From contig NC_016109.1 in the NCBI RefSeq assembly GCF_000269985.1, positions 5,766,001-5,830,000 of the forward strand: 64,000 nt of DNA, written 5' to 3'. This document shows positions 8,797 through 16,192 of this stretch, in pieces. The notes beneath the pieces are model-generated. The model saw only the letters and a program-made list of their open reading frames with translations. It was not told where the DNA came from and did not search any database. How positions within the stretch are numbered: the stretch's first letter is position 1; every line of letters starts with the position of its first letter. The translations under genes and the position numbers were made by a program. The stretch is from Kitasatospora setae KM-6054 (lineage in GTDB: Bacteria; Actinomycetota; Actinomycetes; Streptomycetales; Streptomycetaceae).

Positions 8797-9123
8797 ATGA
8801 GTGCCGAAGACCTCGAGAAGTACGAGACCGAGATGGAGCTCAAGCTCTACCGGGAGTACCGGGATGTCGTCGGCCTGTTCAAGTACGTGATCGAGACCGA
8901 ACGGCGTTTCTACCTGACGAATGACTACGACCTCCAGGTGCACTCGGTGCAGGGCGAAGTGTTCTTCGAGGTGTCGATGGCGGATGCGTGGGTCTGGGAC
9001 ATGTACCGACCGGCCCGGTTCGTCCGGAAGGTCCGTGTGCTGACGTTCAAGGACGTGAACATCGAGGAACTGGCCAAGAGCGACCTTGAGCTGCCCTCGG
9101 ACGATTCAGGGTTCGGGAACTGA
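8797..9123 (+). CDS. DUF2469 family protein
   Basis: This 108-residue acidic protein opens MSAEDLEKYETEMELKLYRE. It matches the highly conserved actinobacterial DUF2469 family found next to yraN and comM. It is soluble, has no membrane segment, and its function is unknown. The ATG at 8797 is preceded by a weak purine-rich stretch. Confidence 0.93.
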   Translation: MSAEDLEKYETEMELKLYREYRDVVGLFKYVIETERRFYLTNDYDLQVHSVQGEVFFEVSMADAWVWDMYRPARFVRKVRVLTFKDVNIEELAKSDLELPSDDSGFGN

Positions 9124-9204
9124 CCGCGTTCGAGGGCTGACGGAGCCCGGGAGCCGATCGCACCGCCGACGTGCGGTCGTCCCCGGGAAGATCCGGTGCT
9201 GGGT

Positions 9205-9249
9205 GCCCCGGCGGGAACGGCACGGCCGACCGTGCCCTCCCGCCGGGGC
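9205..9249 (+). terminator. Long hairpin after the DUF2469 gene
   Basis: GCCCCGGCGGGA (9205-9216) pairs with TCCCGCCGGGGC (9238-9249), and an inner GGCACGG/CCGTGCC pair closes a CCGA loop. The stem is about 20 bp with one interruption. It lies about 80 bases past the stop codon and no T tract follows, as is usual in streptomycetes. Confidence 0.65.
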
Positions 9250-9356
9250 CGCCGCATGTTCGCGAGTTGCGCCGTGCCCGGGGAACCGAGATTGACCGCG
9301 CGGGTCGAACGGTGTCCAGCGCCTTTTTCGATTTGTCCCTCGAACGGGTGAGTCGA

Positions 9357-9385
9357 GTTATCCACAGGCCCGGGTTATCCACAGG
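9357..9385 (+). promoter_or_regulatory. Two DnaA-box-like repeats upstream of yraN
   Basis: The 12-mer GTTATCCACAGG occurs at 9357-9368 and again at 9374-9385, in direct orientation and 17 bases apart. Each contains TTATCCACA, the classical consensus DnaA box. They could be DnaA-responsive promoter elements for the yraN-comM-dprA group or a chance repeat. Confidence 0.45.
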
Positions 9386-9449
9386 CTGAGCGATTTCGCT
9401 GGCCCGCCCCCGGCGCGTGACGGCAACCTTCGGGCCGGAGGTGATTGCC

Positions 9450-9911
9450 GTGCAGAATCCCAACAAGATTTCCACCAACGGCCTCGGACGCTACGGCGAG
9501 GAGGTCGCCGCCCGCCGGCTCGCGGAGGGCGGGCTGTGCATCCTGGAGCGCAACTGGCGCTGCGCCGAGGGAGAGCTCGACATCGTCGCGCTCGACGGGG
9601 ACACCCTCGCGATCTGCGAGGTGAAGACCCGCTCCGAGCGGGGCTTCCAGCAGCCCGCCGAAGCCATCGACCGGACCAAGGCCGACCGGCTGCGCCACCT
9701 CGCCGAACGGTGGCTCGTCGAACGCTGGCCGATCCACTTCTCCCGGCTCGTGCTCGCCGCCGAACAGGCGTGGGGAGTCGAACCGCGACCCGACGCGGAG
9801 AGCGGCGGGCCGGCCCCGCCGCCGCCCGGCGGAGTCCGCATCGACCTGGTCGCCGTGGTCAACCCCCGCCGGGGCGCCGCCGCGGTCGAGCACCTGCGCG
9901 GGGCGGTCTGA
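9450..9911 (+). CDS. yraN: YraN family endonuclease-like protein
   Basis: The 153-residue product has the UPF0102/YraN core: GRYGEEVAARRLAEGG, RNWRCAEGELDIVALDGD and the PD-(D/E)XK-like CEVKTRS. YraN proteins are Holliday-junction-resolvase-like and of uncertain role. The GTG at 9450 was chosen for its strong GGAGGTGAT ribosome site 8 bases upstream. A proline-rich C-terminal insertion is present. Its stop is one base before the comM ATG, so the two are coupled. Confidence 0.93.
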   Translation: MQNPNKISTNGLGRYGEEVAARRLAEGGLCILERNWRCAEGELDIVALDGDTLAICEVKTRSERGFQQPAEAIDRTKADRLRHLAERWLVERWPIHFSRLVLAAEQAWGVEPRPDAESGGPAPPPPGGVRIDLVAVVNPRRGAAAVEHLRGAV

Positions 9912-9912
9912 G

Positions 9913-10968
9913 ATGGCCTTCGCCCGCACCTGCTCGGTCGCCCTGGTCGGAGTGGACGGCGTCGTGGTCGAGGTCCAAGCCGACCTCGAACCCGGACTCG
10001 CGGCGTTCAGCCTGGTGGGCCTCGCCGACAAGGCCCTCCTGGAAGCCCGCGACCGGGTGCGCGCCGCCGTCTCCAACAGCGGAGAGAAGTGGCCGCTGCG
10101 AAAACTCACCGTGGGCCTCACCCCGGCCTCCGTCCCCAAGAGCGGCAGCGGATACGACCTGGCGGTGGCCTGCGCCGTCCTCGCCGCCGCCGAACGGCTC
10201 GACCCCGCATCGATCGACGGCCTGCTGATCATCGGAGAGCTCGGGCTGGACGGCCGCGTGCGCCCGGTCCGCGGAGTCCTTCCCGCGGTGCTGGCGGCGG
10301 TCGACGCCGGCTACCGGCAGATCGTGGTCGCCGAGCAGACCGCCGCCGAGGCGAGGCTGGTGCCCGGCGTCTCCGTCCTGGGCGTGCGCAGCCTGCGCCA
10401 GCTCATCGCGATCCTCACCAACGCCCCCGTTCCCGACGAACCGCCCGACCCCGCCACCGGCCGCCCCGACTCTTCGTTCGCCGGACTGCTGCTGCCCGGC
10501 CTCGGCGTCCGCGACCTGGCCGCCGAACAGGCCGGCCGCCCCGACCTCGCCGACGTGGCCGGGCAGCACGAGGCACGCCAAGCCCTGGAGATCGCCGCGG
10601 CGGGCGGCCACCACCTGTACCTGAAGGGCCCGCCCGGAGCCGGCAAGACGATGCTGGCCGAACGGCTCCCCGCCCTGCTCCCACCGCTCACCCAGGCCGA
10701 AGCCCTCGAAGTGACCGCGATCCACTCCGTGGCCGGCCTGCTCCCACCCGACCGCCCCCTGATCGACACCCCGCCCTACTGCGCCCCGCACCACTCGACG
10801 ACCATGCCCGCCATCGTCGGCGGCGGAACGGGCCTACCCAGGCCGGGGGCCGTCTCCCTCGCCCACCGCGGCGTGCTGTTCCTCGACGAGGCGACGGAAG
10901 GGCTATGCACCCTCGGGGCCAGAAGGCTCCCAGACAGGCGTCTACGGGGCTTTCTGGGGCCAGCGTAG
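9913..10968 (+). pseudogene. comM: comM 5' part, interrupted by the integrative element
   Basis: Residues 1-327 encode the N-terminal fold and Walker A (GPPGAGKTM) of a YifB/ComM-type AAA+ Mg-chelatase-like protein, which in other bacteria aids branch migration of transforming DNA. The gene runs natively to VLFLDEA, the Walker B motif. After GAGGCG at 10888-10893 it continues into element DNA and stops 25 codons later at 10968. The C-terminal part is at 57344-58024 in the same frame. Together they give 551 residues, a normal length, so the break comes from insertion and not from decay. Confidence 0.95.
10862..10911. mobile_element. attL of the comM-integrated element
   Basis: The chromosomal half ends in CTCGAC, followed by the shared core GAGGCG (10888-10893). 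The element half is ACGGAAGG-N5-GCACC (10894-10911). The same two blocks occur in inverted orientation at the other end of the element, at the same spacing, as expected for the two arms of a serine-integrase attP. Confidence 0.85.
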
Positions 10969-11036
10969 CCCCAGGGCCGGGCGGGGGCCCTCCAGGGAAA
11001 CCAGGGGGGCCCGCTGGATCTCCTGCGAACCGACAC

Positions 11037-11597
11037 TCAGCCGCGAGACCTGCGGGCCCGGGCAACACGCGCAACTGCCCCGGTGATGTTGACGCGGTAC
11101 TGGACCATTCTTTCGCTCACGCCGAGGCGGACTGCGGCTTCGGGGATGGAGAAACGGCCGCGCGCGACTGCCAGGGCGGCGTCCTCTGTGACCAGGAGGG
11201 CACCAGCCAGATATTGGGCCTCATCTTCGACATCTTGATCCCAGAGCCGACACCCGCGGTCATCGAGGGCAGGAGTAGCAGGGTGCATCAGCAGCCCGTG
11301 GGCTGCTTCATGGGTGATGTTGCTGCTGATGCGTCCTGGGCTGTGGCCGTCGTTGTGGACAACTGTCCGCTTGCTTCCCCGGAACACGGTTACGGCCGAG
11401 AAGGCCTCGGGCTCGGCCGTCAGTAGATAGCGAGCAGCGGACGAGCCGGCGAACTCCGACAGGTTGATGACTGGGATCGCGAGGTGTTCCGCCAGTGCCA
11501 ACGGATCCAAGCGGTCGAGTACGTGCAGACCGAGTTCTGCACGTACATCGAGAGCCAGGGTGCTGGCCTCAGTCTTGAAGCCCCGCCGAAACGCCAT
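11037..11597 (-). CDS. ImmA/IrrE-type metallopeptidase
   Basis: This 186-residue protein has a zinc-peptidase HEAAH motif followed by EDEAQYLAGALL, the hallmark of ImmA/IrrE (COG2856) proteases. In ICEBs1 and related phages such proteases cleave the paired Xre repressor and trigger element gene expression. Here it lies 5 bases downstream of an Xre gene on the same strand, so the pair is probably one operon. A helix-turn-helix-like C-terminus (IPEAAVRLGVSERMVQYRV) is visible. The ATG follows AAGGA. Confidence 0.9.
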   Translation of the reverse strand: MAFRRGFKTEASTLALDVRAELGLHVLDRLDPLALAEHLAIPVINLSEFAGSSAARYLLTAEPEAFSAVTVFRGSKRTVVHNDGHSPGRISSNITHEAAHGLLMHPATPALDDRGCRLWDQDVEDEAQYLAGALLVTEDAALAVARGRFSIPEAAVRLGVSERMVQYRVNITGAVARVARARRSRG

Positions 11598-11602
11598 CCG
11601 TA

Positions 11603-11962
11603 CTAGTCCTTCGTGCGCAGCCGTTCATAGGTGATCTTGATCAGTTCTTCAAGGGCGCCGGCCGCTTCCGGTGAGAGGTTGCGGTCGCTGCGAAGGTAGG
11701 TAGAGATCATCGCCAGAGGCTCCGCCTCCGGACGGGCGTCGTCGTCCGACCGAACGAAATCGTCGGCATCCAGGCCCGACCAGGCGCACAGGGCGGCAAG
11801 CCCATCGACGTCCGGCCGCTTGCCCTGCGACATGCGGGTGAGTGTGGAGGCGCTAACACCTGAGCCAGCGGCAACCTGCTTCCAGTTGAGCCCACGGGCC
11901 TGCCGTGCGCCGTCTAGGGCTGCATAGAAGCCCTCAGTATCGAACCATCCCTTTTTGGACAT
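11603..11962 (-). CDS. Xre-family repressor
   Basis: The 119-residue protein contains a helix-turn-helix (WKQVAAGSGVSASTLTRMSQG, about residues 27-47) typical of Xre/Cro regulators. It is transcribed away from the ubiquitin-like operon and directly ahead of the ImmA-type protease gene. The intergenic region carries an inverted repeat overlapping a promoter. The likely role is a repressor of its own gene and of the divergent operon, relieved by proteolysis. That regulatory role is inference from the arrangement. Confidence 0.88.
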   Translation of the reverse strand: MSKKGWFDTEGFYAALDGARQARGLNWKQVAAGSGVSASTLTRMSQGKRPDVDGLAALCAWSGLDADDFVRSDDDARPEAEPLAMISTYLRSDRNLSPEAAGALEELIKITYERLRTKD

Positions 11963-11975
11963 TTCATCTCCCGCC

Positions 11976-12029
11976 GATTGCGAACTTGCAATCGAGCATC
12001 TACCTTGTTATGATTCGACTCTAGCAATC
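11976..12029 (+). promoter_or_regulatory. Promoter and operator of the ubiquitin-like operon
   Basis: A TTGCAA box (11986-11991) and TATGAT box (12009-12014) are separated by 17 bases, close to the vegetative consensus. GATTGC (11976-11981) and GCAATC (11988-11993) form an inverted repeat with a 6-base spacer over the -35 box, and a third GCAATC lies at 12024-12029 near the expected start site. These are plausible binding sites for the adjacent Xre protein. Confidence 0.7.
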
Positions 12030-12068
12030 GCGGCCCTGCCGCGCAATGACGATCAAGGGGTAACGGAC

Positions 12069-12341
12069 ATGACCAGCACAGTAGAGCAAGCCACGCAGGT
12101 AGGGGCAGGCCACCAGGTCACCATCACCGTCAACACCAAGGCGGTCACGGTGACGGGACCTCGGCTCACCGGCCTTCAGATCAAGGAAGCCGCCATCGCC
12201 CAGGGGGTGCAGATCGAGTTGGACTTCCTGCTCTCGGAGGAACTGCCGTCCGGCGAGACGCGCATCGTCGGGGACGCCGACGAGGTCACGGTCAACAAGC
12301 ACTCGAAGTTCACCGCAGTCGCCGGCGACGACAACTCCTAG
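12069..12341 (+). CDS. Ubiquitin-like protein (multiubiquitin-domain type)
   Basis: This 90-residue protein resembles one unit of the bacterial multiubiquitin family. It has a beta-grasp-like region from about residue 17 to 85 with HQVTITVNTKAVTVTG, LTGLQIKEAAIAQG and DEVTVNKHSKFTAV. It lacks the terminal di-glycine of ubiquitin and ends instead in AVAG followed by DDNS. Gly86 could become the C-terminus if the last four residues were removed, for example by the JAB domain encoded downstream. AGGGG precedes the ATG. It is the first gene of a tight three-gene operon with E2-like and JAB-E1 proteins. Confidence 0.82.
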   Translation: MTSTVEQATQVGAGHQVTITVNTKAVTVTGPRLTGLQIKEAAIAQGVQIELDFLLSEELPSGETRIVGDADEVTVNKHSKFTAVAGDDNS

Positions 12342-12346
12342 GAGTG

Positions 12347-12733
12347 ATGACGGTGACCCCAGAGGTGGCCCAGGCAGTGGAGGAGGTGCGCGCGGCCTTC
12401 CCGGGCGTTGTGATCAACGTTCGGGAAGAGCCCGATGGTGGCGCCGTGGTCTTCGTAGAGTCCGTCGACCCAGGTGAGCAGTACCAGCAGCGGTCCACCT
12501 GGATCGGCTTCCGGATCACCTTCCAGTACCCATACTCGGATGTGTATCCGCACTTCGTGCGGGACGACCTGGCCCGTGTCGACGGCGCAGGGCTCGGCGA
12601 AGGCATGACGGTCACGACGTTCGAGGACCGACAGGCCGTTCAGATCTCCCGCCGCTCGAACAAGCTCAATCCCGCTCACGACACTGCGGTGATCAAGCTC
12701 CACAAGGTGCTGGCATGGCTTCGAGCCCGATGA
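12347..12733 (+). CDS. E2-like protein lacking cysteine
   Basis: The 128-residue protein resembles prokaryotic E2-family folds. It has a beta-meander ending in IGFRITFQYPYSDVYPHFV (residues 53-71) and a C-terminal helical part with QISRRSNKLNP and IKLHKVLAWL. It contains no cysteine at all, so it cannot form the usual E2 thioester; His69, next to the conserved YP element, is the most obvious polar residue there. The start is uncertain: ATG 12347 or GTG 12353, the latter better spaced from GGAG. It overlaps the next gene by 4 bases (ATGA). Family assignment is by pattern and operon context. Confidence 0.72.
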   Translation: MTVTPEVAQAVEEVRAAFPGVVINVREEPDGGAVVFVESVDPGEQYQQRSTWIGFRITFQYPYSDVYPHFVRDDLARVDGAGLGEGMTVTTFEDRQAVQISRRSNKLNPAHDTAVIKLHKVLAWLRAR

Positions 12734-14166
12734 GTACCTGGACACTGCGGCTGCCGGCCGATCTAGCCAGACAGCTGATGACACACCTCTTCCCAGGCGA
12801 TGGTGACGAGCATGGCGCCGTCATCGGGGCGACCGTGGTGCAGACGGACCGTGGGAGCCGGCTGCTGGCGCGGCGGTTGTACCTGGCACGCGACGGTATC
12901 GACTACGTTGCGGGCCAGCGCGGGTACCGCATGCTGACCCCCACGTTCGTTCGGGACCGGGTCCTCCAGTGCCGCAATGAAGGGCTGGCTTACCTGGCGG
13001 TGCATTGCCACGGTGGAACGACGTCGGTCGGGTTCTCGCCAGCTGACCTCGCGTCTCACGAACGCGGGTACCCGGCCCTGCGGGACATCCTGGGAGATGG
13101 TGTCGTTGGCGGTCTGGTCTTCACCCCGCAGGCCGTTGCGGGTGATCTCTGGCTTCCGGGCGAAGGACGGGTAGAACTCGACCACGCCCTGGTAGCCAGT
13201 TGGCCTCTTCATGCCATGCGGGCGGCGCCGCTGCCGGCACCCACCACCGACTTGACCTACGACCGGCAGAGCCGGCTCTTCGGAGATCGAGGGCAGGCGA
13301 TCTTGGCCGGCCAGAAGGTCGGCGTGATCGGCGTCGGCGGAGCCGGGTCGCTGATTGTCGAGTACCTGGCCCGCCTTGGCGTGGGGCACTTGGTCATCAT
13401 CGACCCCGACCGGATCGACCGCACCAACCTGCCGCGGGTAGTAGGTAGCCGACTCTCGGACGCCCGCCCGTGGTTGACCGATCCCGCGCGACCTGAGCTT
13501 CTGCGTGCGCTCGGCACACGGTTGGCCACCCCGAAGGTTCGGGTGTCTCGGCGGGTTGCGCGGCAAGCTAATCCGAAGATCAAGATCGAAACGCTCCAGG
13601 ACGATGTGACCCGGGACGATGTGGCACTGCGTCTGATCGACTGCGACTACTTGTTCCTCGCCGCCGATTCGATGCAGGCACGGTTGGTGTTCAACGCGCT
13701 GGTGCACCAGTACTTGATCCCGGGCGTTCAGGTCGGTGCGAAGGTTCAGGTCAGCCGCGATGGCAGTGTCACGGACATCTTCAGCGTCGTGCGCCCAGTT
13801 GCCCCAGGGTTTGGATGCCTTTGGTGCAACCAGCTGGTTAACCCAGCCAAGCTGCAGGAGGAGGCCCTGACGGCCGAGCAGCTCCGGCGGCAGCGCTATG
13901 TCCAGGACGAGAACGTGCACGCGCCCAGCGTCATCAGCCTTAACGCGGTTGCGGTAGCTCATGCAGTAGATGACTACCTGCTGAGGGTCACGGGTCTCCT
14001 GCCGGTCACGTACGAGCCGCGATGGCGAGAGTTTCACCCGGCCGCGCCAGCGCCTTTGGATCGAGTCCGCTCCCAGATCCCTCGAAAGGAAGAGGACTGC
14101 AGCGAGTGTAGCGACGCTGGCCGCCTTGGCCTGGGTACGAGACGGCGGCTGCCGACAAGAAGCTAG
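12730..14166 (+). CDS. JAB deubiquitinase-E1 activating enzyme fusion
   Basis: The 478-residue protein joins two domains. Residues about 1-165 form a JAB/JAMM metallopeptidase with Glu27, His92-x-His94 and Ser103-x-x-Asp106. Residues about 175-425 form a ThiF/E1 adenylation domain with GVGGAG (201-206), Asp225 and RTNLPR. CLWC (363-366) and CSEC (457-460) likely bind structural zinc. Apart from those four, the E1 part has only Cys305, which sits in the core strand and not in a catalytic loop, so the usual thioester cysteine seems absent. ATG overlaps the E2-like stop. Upstream in-frame ATG 12715 is less likely. Confidence 0.9.
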   Translation: MSTWTLRLPADLARQLMTHLFPGDGDEHGAVIGATVVQTDRGSRLLARRLYLARDGIDYVAGQRGYRMLTPTFVRDRVLQCRNEGLAYLAVHCHGGTTSVGFSPADLASHERGYPALRDILGDGVVGGLVFTPQAVAGDLWLPGEGRVELDHALVASWPLHAMRAAPLPAPTTDLTYDRQSRLFGDRGQAILAGQKVGVIGVGGAGSLIVEYLARLGVGHLVIIDPDRIDRTNLPRVVGSRLSDARPWLTDPARPELLRALGTRLATPKVRVSRRVARQANPKIKIETLQDDVTRDDVALRLIDCDYLFLAADSMQARLVFNALVHQYLIPGVQVGAKVQVSRDGSVTDIFSVVRPVAPGFGCLWCNQLVNPAKLQEEALTAEQLRRQRYVQDENVHAPSVISLNAVAVAHAVDDYLLRVTGLLPVTYEPRWREFHPAAPAPLDRVRSQIPRKEEDCSECSDAGRLGLGTRRRLPTRS

Positions 14167-14179
14167 ATCCGAGCCGCAC

Positions 14180-14445
14180 CTAAAGGGCTACGTCACAGGT
14201 GATCTCCTTGCCCCAGACATCCCACCCCGGTCGTTCCCGCCGGGCGAACAGCTCCAGGAACGGGCTGGGGGAGCACCGCTCGATGACGGCGCACTGCTCC
14301 TCCGGCTTGTGGCTGTGCTCCTGGATCGGGGCGTAGAGCCAGGATCCTTGGCCCTTGAACTGGACCGGCGCTCGGCCGCGGATGCCGACAGCAGGTGCTC
14401 AGTCTGGTTCCGCAGGTAGTCGCCGAGGCCGAACCGGGGCTTGAT
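14180..14445 (-). pseudogene. MT-A70-type adenine methyltransferase remnant
   Basis: Reading the minus strand, one frame gives PRFGLGDYLRNQTEHLL. A shifted frame continues GIRGRAPVQFKGQGSW, then HSHKPEEQ and LELFARRERPGWDVWG, and stops at 14180. This is the C-terminal part of an MT-A70-like N6-adenine methyltransferase. It has one frameshift and its N-terminal end is replaced by an IS630-type fragment at about 14446. It is not expected to be functional. Such methyltransferases are common phage and plasmid genes. Confidence 0.7.
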
Positions 14446-14852
14446 CAGTCACCAGCGCCTGTGGAGTATTTGCCGACCCCCTGGTCGGTCAGCCGCACCC
14501 GGTAGAGCAGGGCGATCAGGTTGCCGACGATCGCGCGGGTCCACAACTGCCGGCCCAGGCGGAGATCTTCGGGACGGTGGTCGATCAGGGTCTGCCGGAC
14601 GCACTGCTGCCGGTCGGGATCGAGCGCCTGGTGCTCGATCACTCTCCGGCCGCGGGTCCTGGACACCAGCGCCTCCTGGCCGCCAACCTGCCACGCGGCC
14701 CACCAGTCGGTCACCGACTCCACGCTCACGCCCAGGAGTTCGGCCACCTCACACCGCTCGCGGCCCGGCCGAAGCGCCGCCACTGCCCGCATCCGCAGAG
14801 CTTCCTGAGCCATCGGCGACACGCGCCGTGCGTCCCCCACCAGATCCGTCAC
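14446..14852 (-). pseudogene. IS630-family transposase fragment
   Basis: About 130 residues match the N-terminal helix-turn-helix half of IS630-type transposases (AELLGVSVESVTDWWAAWQ, then QALDPDRQQ and LWTRAIVGNLIALLY). The DDE catalytic half is absent: the frame ends just after VGKYSTG, where MT-A70 remnant sequence begins. It is a truncated insertion-sequence relic. Confidence 0.75.
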
Positions 14853-14897
14853 GCCAGCTGGCCGGGAGAGTCTCCCAGCCAGCTGGCTGCACTAGCA

Positions 14898-16118
14898 CTA
14901 TTCCTCTGCGGCGGGGCTGGCTACCTTGCCGATCTGCCAGGTTTGCATCGAGTTGGCGACTAGGCCGAGAGTCAGCGGCTTCAGGTTCCACCCGTCAGAC
15001 TGCTCGACACAGTTCTCGTTCGGGACATCAAGAACCACGCAGGGGCGCTTGGTGAGTGCCGAGTTGTACATCAGGCCCGACACCAGCGTACCTCCGCCAA
15101 AGATCCTCAGCAGGTACTCCGTCACAACCTGAGTCGGCACGTAGTCGACTTGCTCGTAAGCCTGTCGAACCGGCTTTCGCAGTATTTCCACGAAGTCATA
15201 GAGGAACATGAGCGGGCGGCGGATATCACTGCGCTCCATGTCGAACATGGAGGGAATGTCTGGGAGCTTAGTGAAATCCACAACGGTGCATGGCTGTGAG
15301 AGGGCAAAGCTGCCCGAGGTCGCCCACCGTGAAGTCGTACGGACTATGGCCTCTTGAACTGCAGTCTCAGCATCATCGGACCCGTAGAACATCGGAATTC
15401 CCGCAGGACTCATACGGTTGGCCTGATTGGCAAGCTTCTGCGGCACGGTGCCGAGCCTGCCTGCTCCCCAGGTGACCTCGCGATCCTCATGGGGCAAAGC
15501 GCGCCAGAATTCGCGTCCGGCAGGCAGCTCTCTAAGTAGATCTAGCTTCTGAATCAGGGCACCGATGTGGTCGAGGATGACGCCTGCAGGAACCTCGCCG
15601 GCCCACAGCTTCTCCTCGTTGATATCGTCCCGAAGCCAGAAGACGTAGCGTGTCTTGTACTGGACCTCGTGACAGAAGCTTTCCCAGGCGGCACTTAGTG
15701 CCTCGTCAGGGCTGTCGTGGGCGTAGTAGAGATCAACCCACGTGCGGTCTTCGACAGCGCCGCGCATAGCCTCAATGAGGTCTTCGTTGTCGCAGAATAC
15801 ATCGCTGAAGTTGCCGACAAGATCCCAGGTGTCAATGGTTGGCGCCTGATATCCACCTTCCCGGCCGTCGTACCAGACACCCTCGTTATCGGCGTCGCCG
15901 TATTCGGTATTGATGCCGGCAACGAACGCGGCTACGAGGACGTCCAGCTCGGCGGCTGGCGAGCTTTCGCAGAAGTTGCATTGCTCGTCCGGCTGCTCTT
16001 TAGCCTTGATGGTAGCCTTCAGGGCATCGTCATTGACGCAATTCGCACACACGTACCCATCGGAGAAGCTCCACCCCTGCTCCCACTCTGCAATCTGCTG
16101 ATTCTTGGCCATCCCCAT
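14898..16118 (-). CDS. RES-domain protein with HEPN/RES N-terminal region
   Basis: The 406-residue protein begins with paired cysteines (CANC at 24-27, CNFC at 47-50). An acidic alpha-helical region follows, then from about residue 215 a RES-type domain (FWRALPHEDREVTWGAGR, PAGIPMFYGSDDAETAVQE, CTVVDFTKLPDIP). RES domains are NAD+-degrading toxins or ADP-ribosyltransferase-like enzymes; this N-terminal/RES pairing is known from probable abortive-infection effectors. No Xre-type antitoxin gene is adjacent, so it may be auto-inhibited or act as a sensor-effector in one chain. A second ATG two codons in is equally possible. Confidence 0.75.
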   Translation of the reverse strand: MGMAKNQQIAEWEQGWSFSDGYVCANCVNDDALKATIKAKEQPDEQCNFCESSPAAELDVLVAAFVAGINTEYGDADNEGVWYDGREGGYQAPTIDTWDLVGNFSDVFCDNEDLIEAMRGAVEDRTWVDLYYAHDSPDEALSAAWESFCHEVQYKTRYVFWLRDDINEEKLWAGEVPAGVILDHIGALIQKLDLLRELPAGREFWRALPHEDREVTWGAGRLGTVPQKLANQANRMSPAGIPMFYGSDDAETAVQEAIVRTTSRWATSGSFALSQPCTVVDFTKLPDIPSMFDMERSDIRRPLMFLYDFVEILRKPVRQAYEQVDYVPTQVVTEYLLRIFGGGTLVSGLMYNSALTKRPCVVLDVPNENCVEQSDGWNLKPLTLGLVANSMQTWQIGKVASPAAEE

Positions 16119-16192
16119 GGCGGCAACCTACCCGCTTTCCGGGCTCCCGCATAGCCCCGCTCCAGATAGAGTCGGTGGTGAGGTCAACGCCT

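Noticed and set aside
6001..8943. 980-codon minus-strand open frame opposite the signal peptidases and NUDIX gene
   Set aside because: It mirrors the plus-strand genes, whose catalytic motifs are intact; long antisense frames are expected at this GC content.
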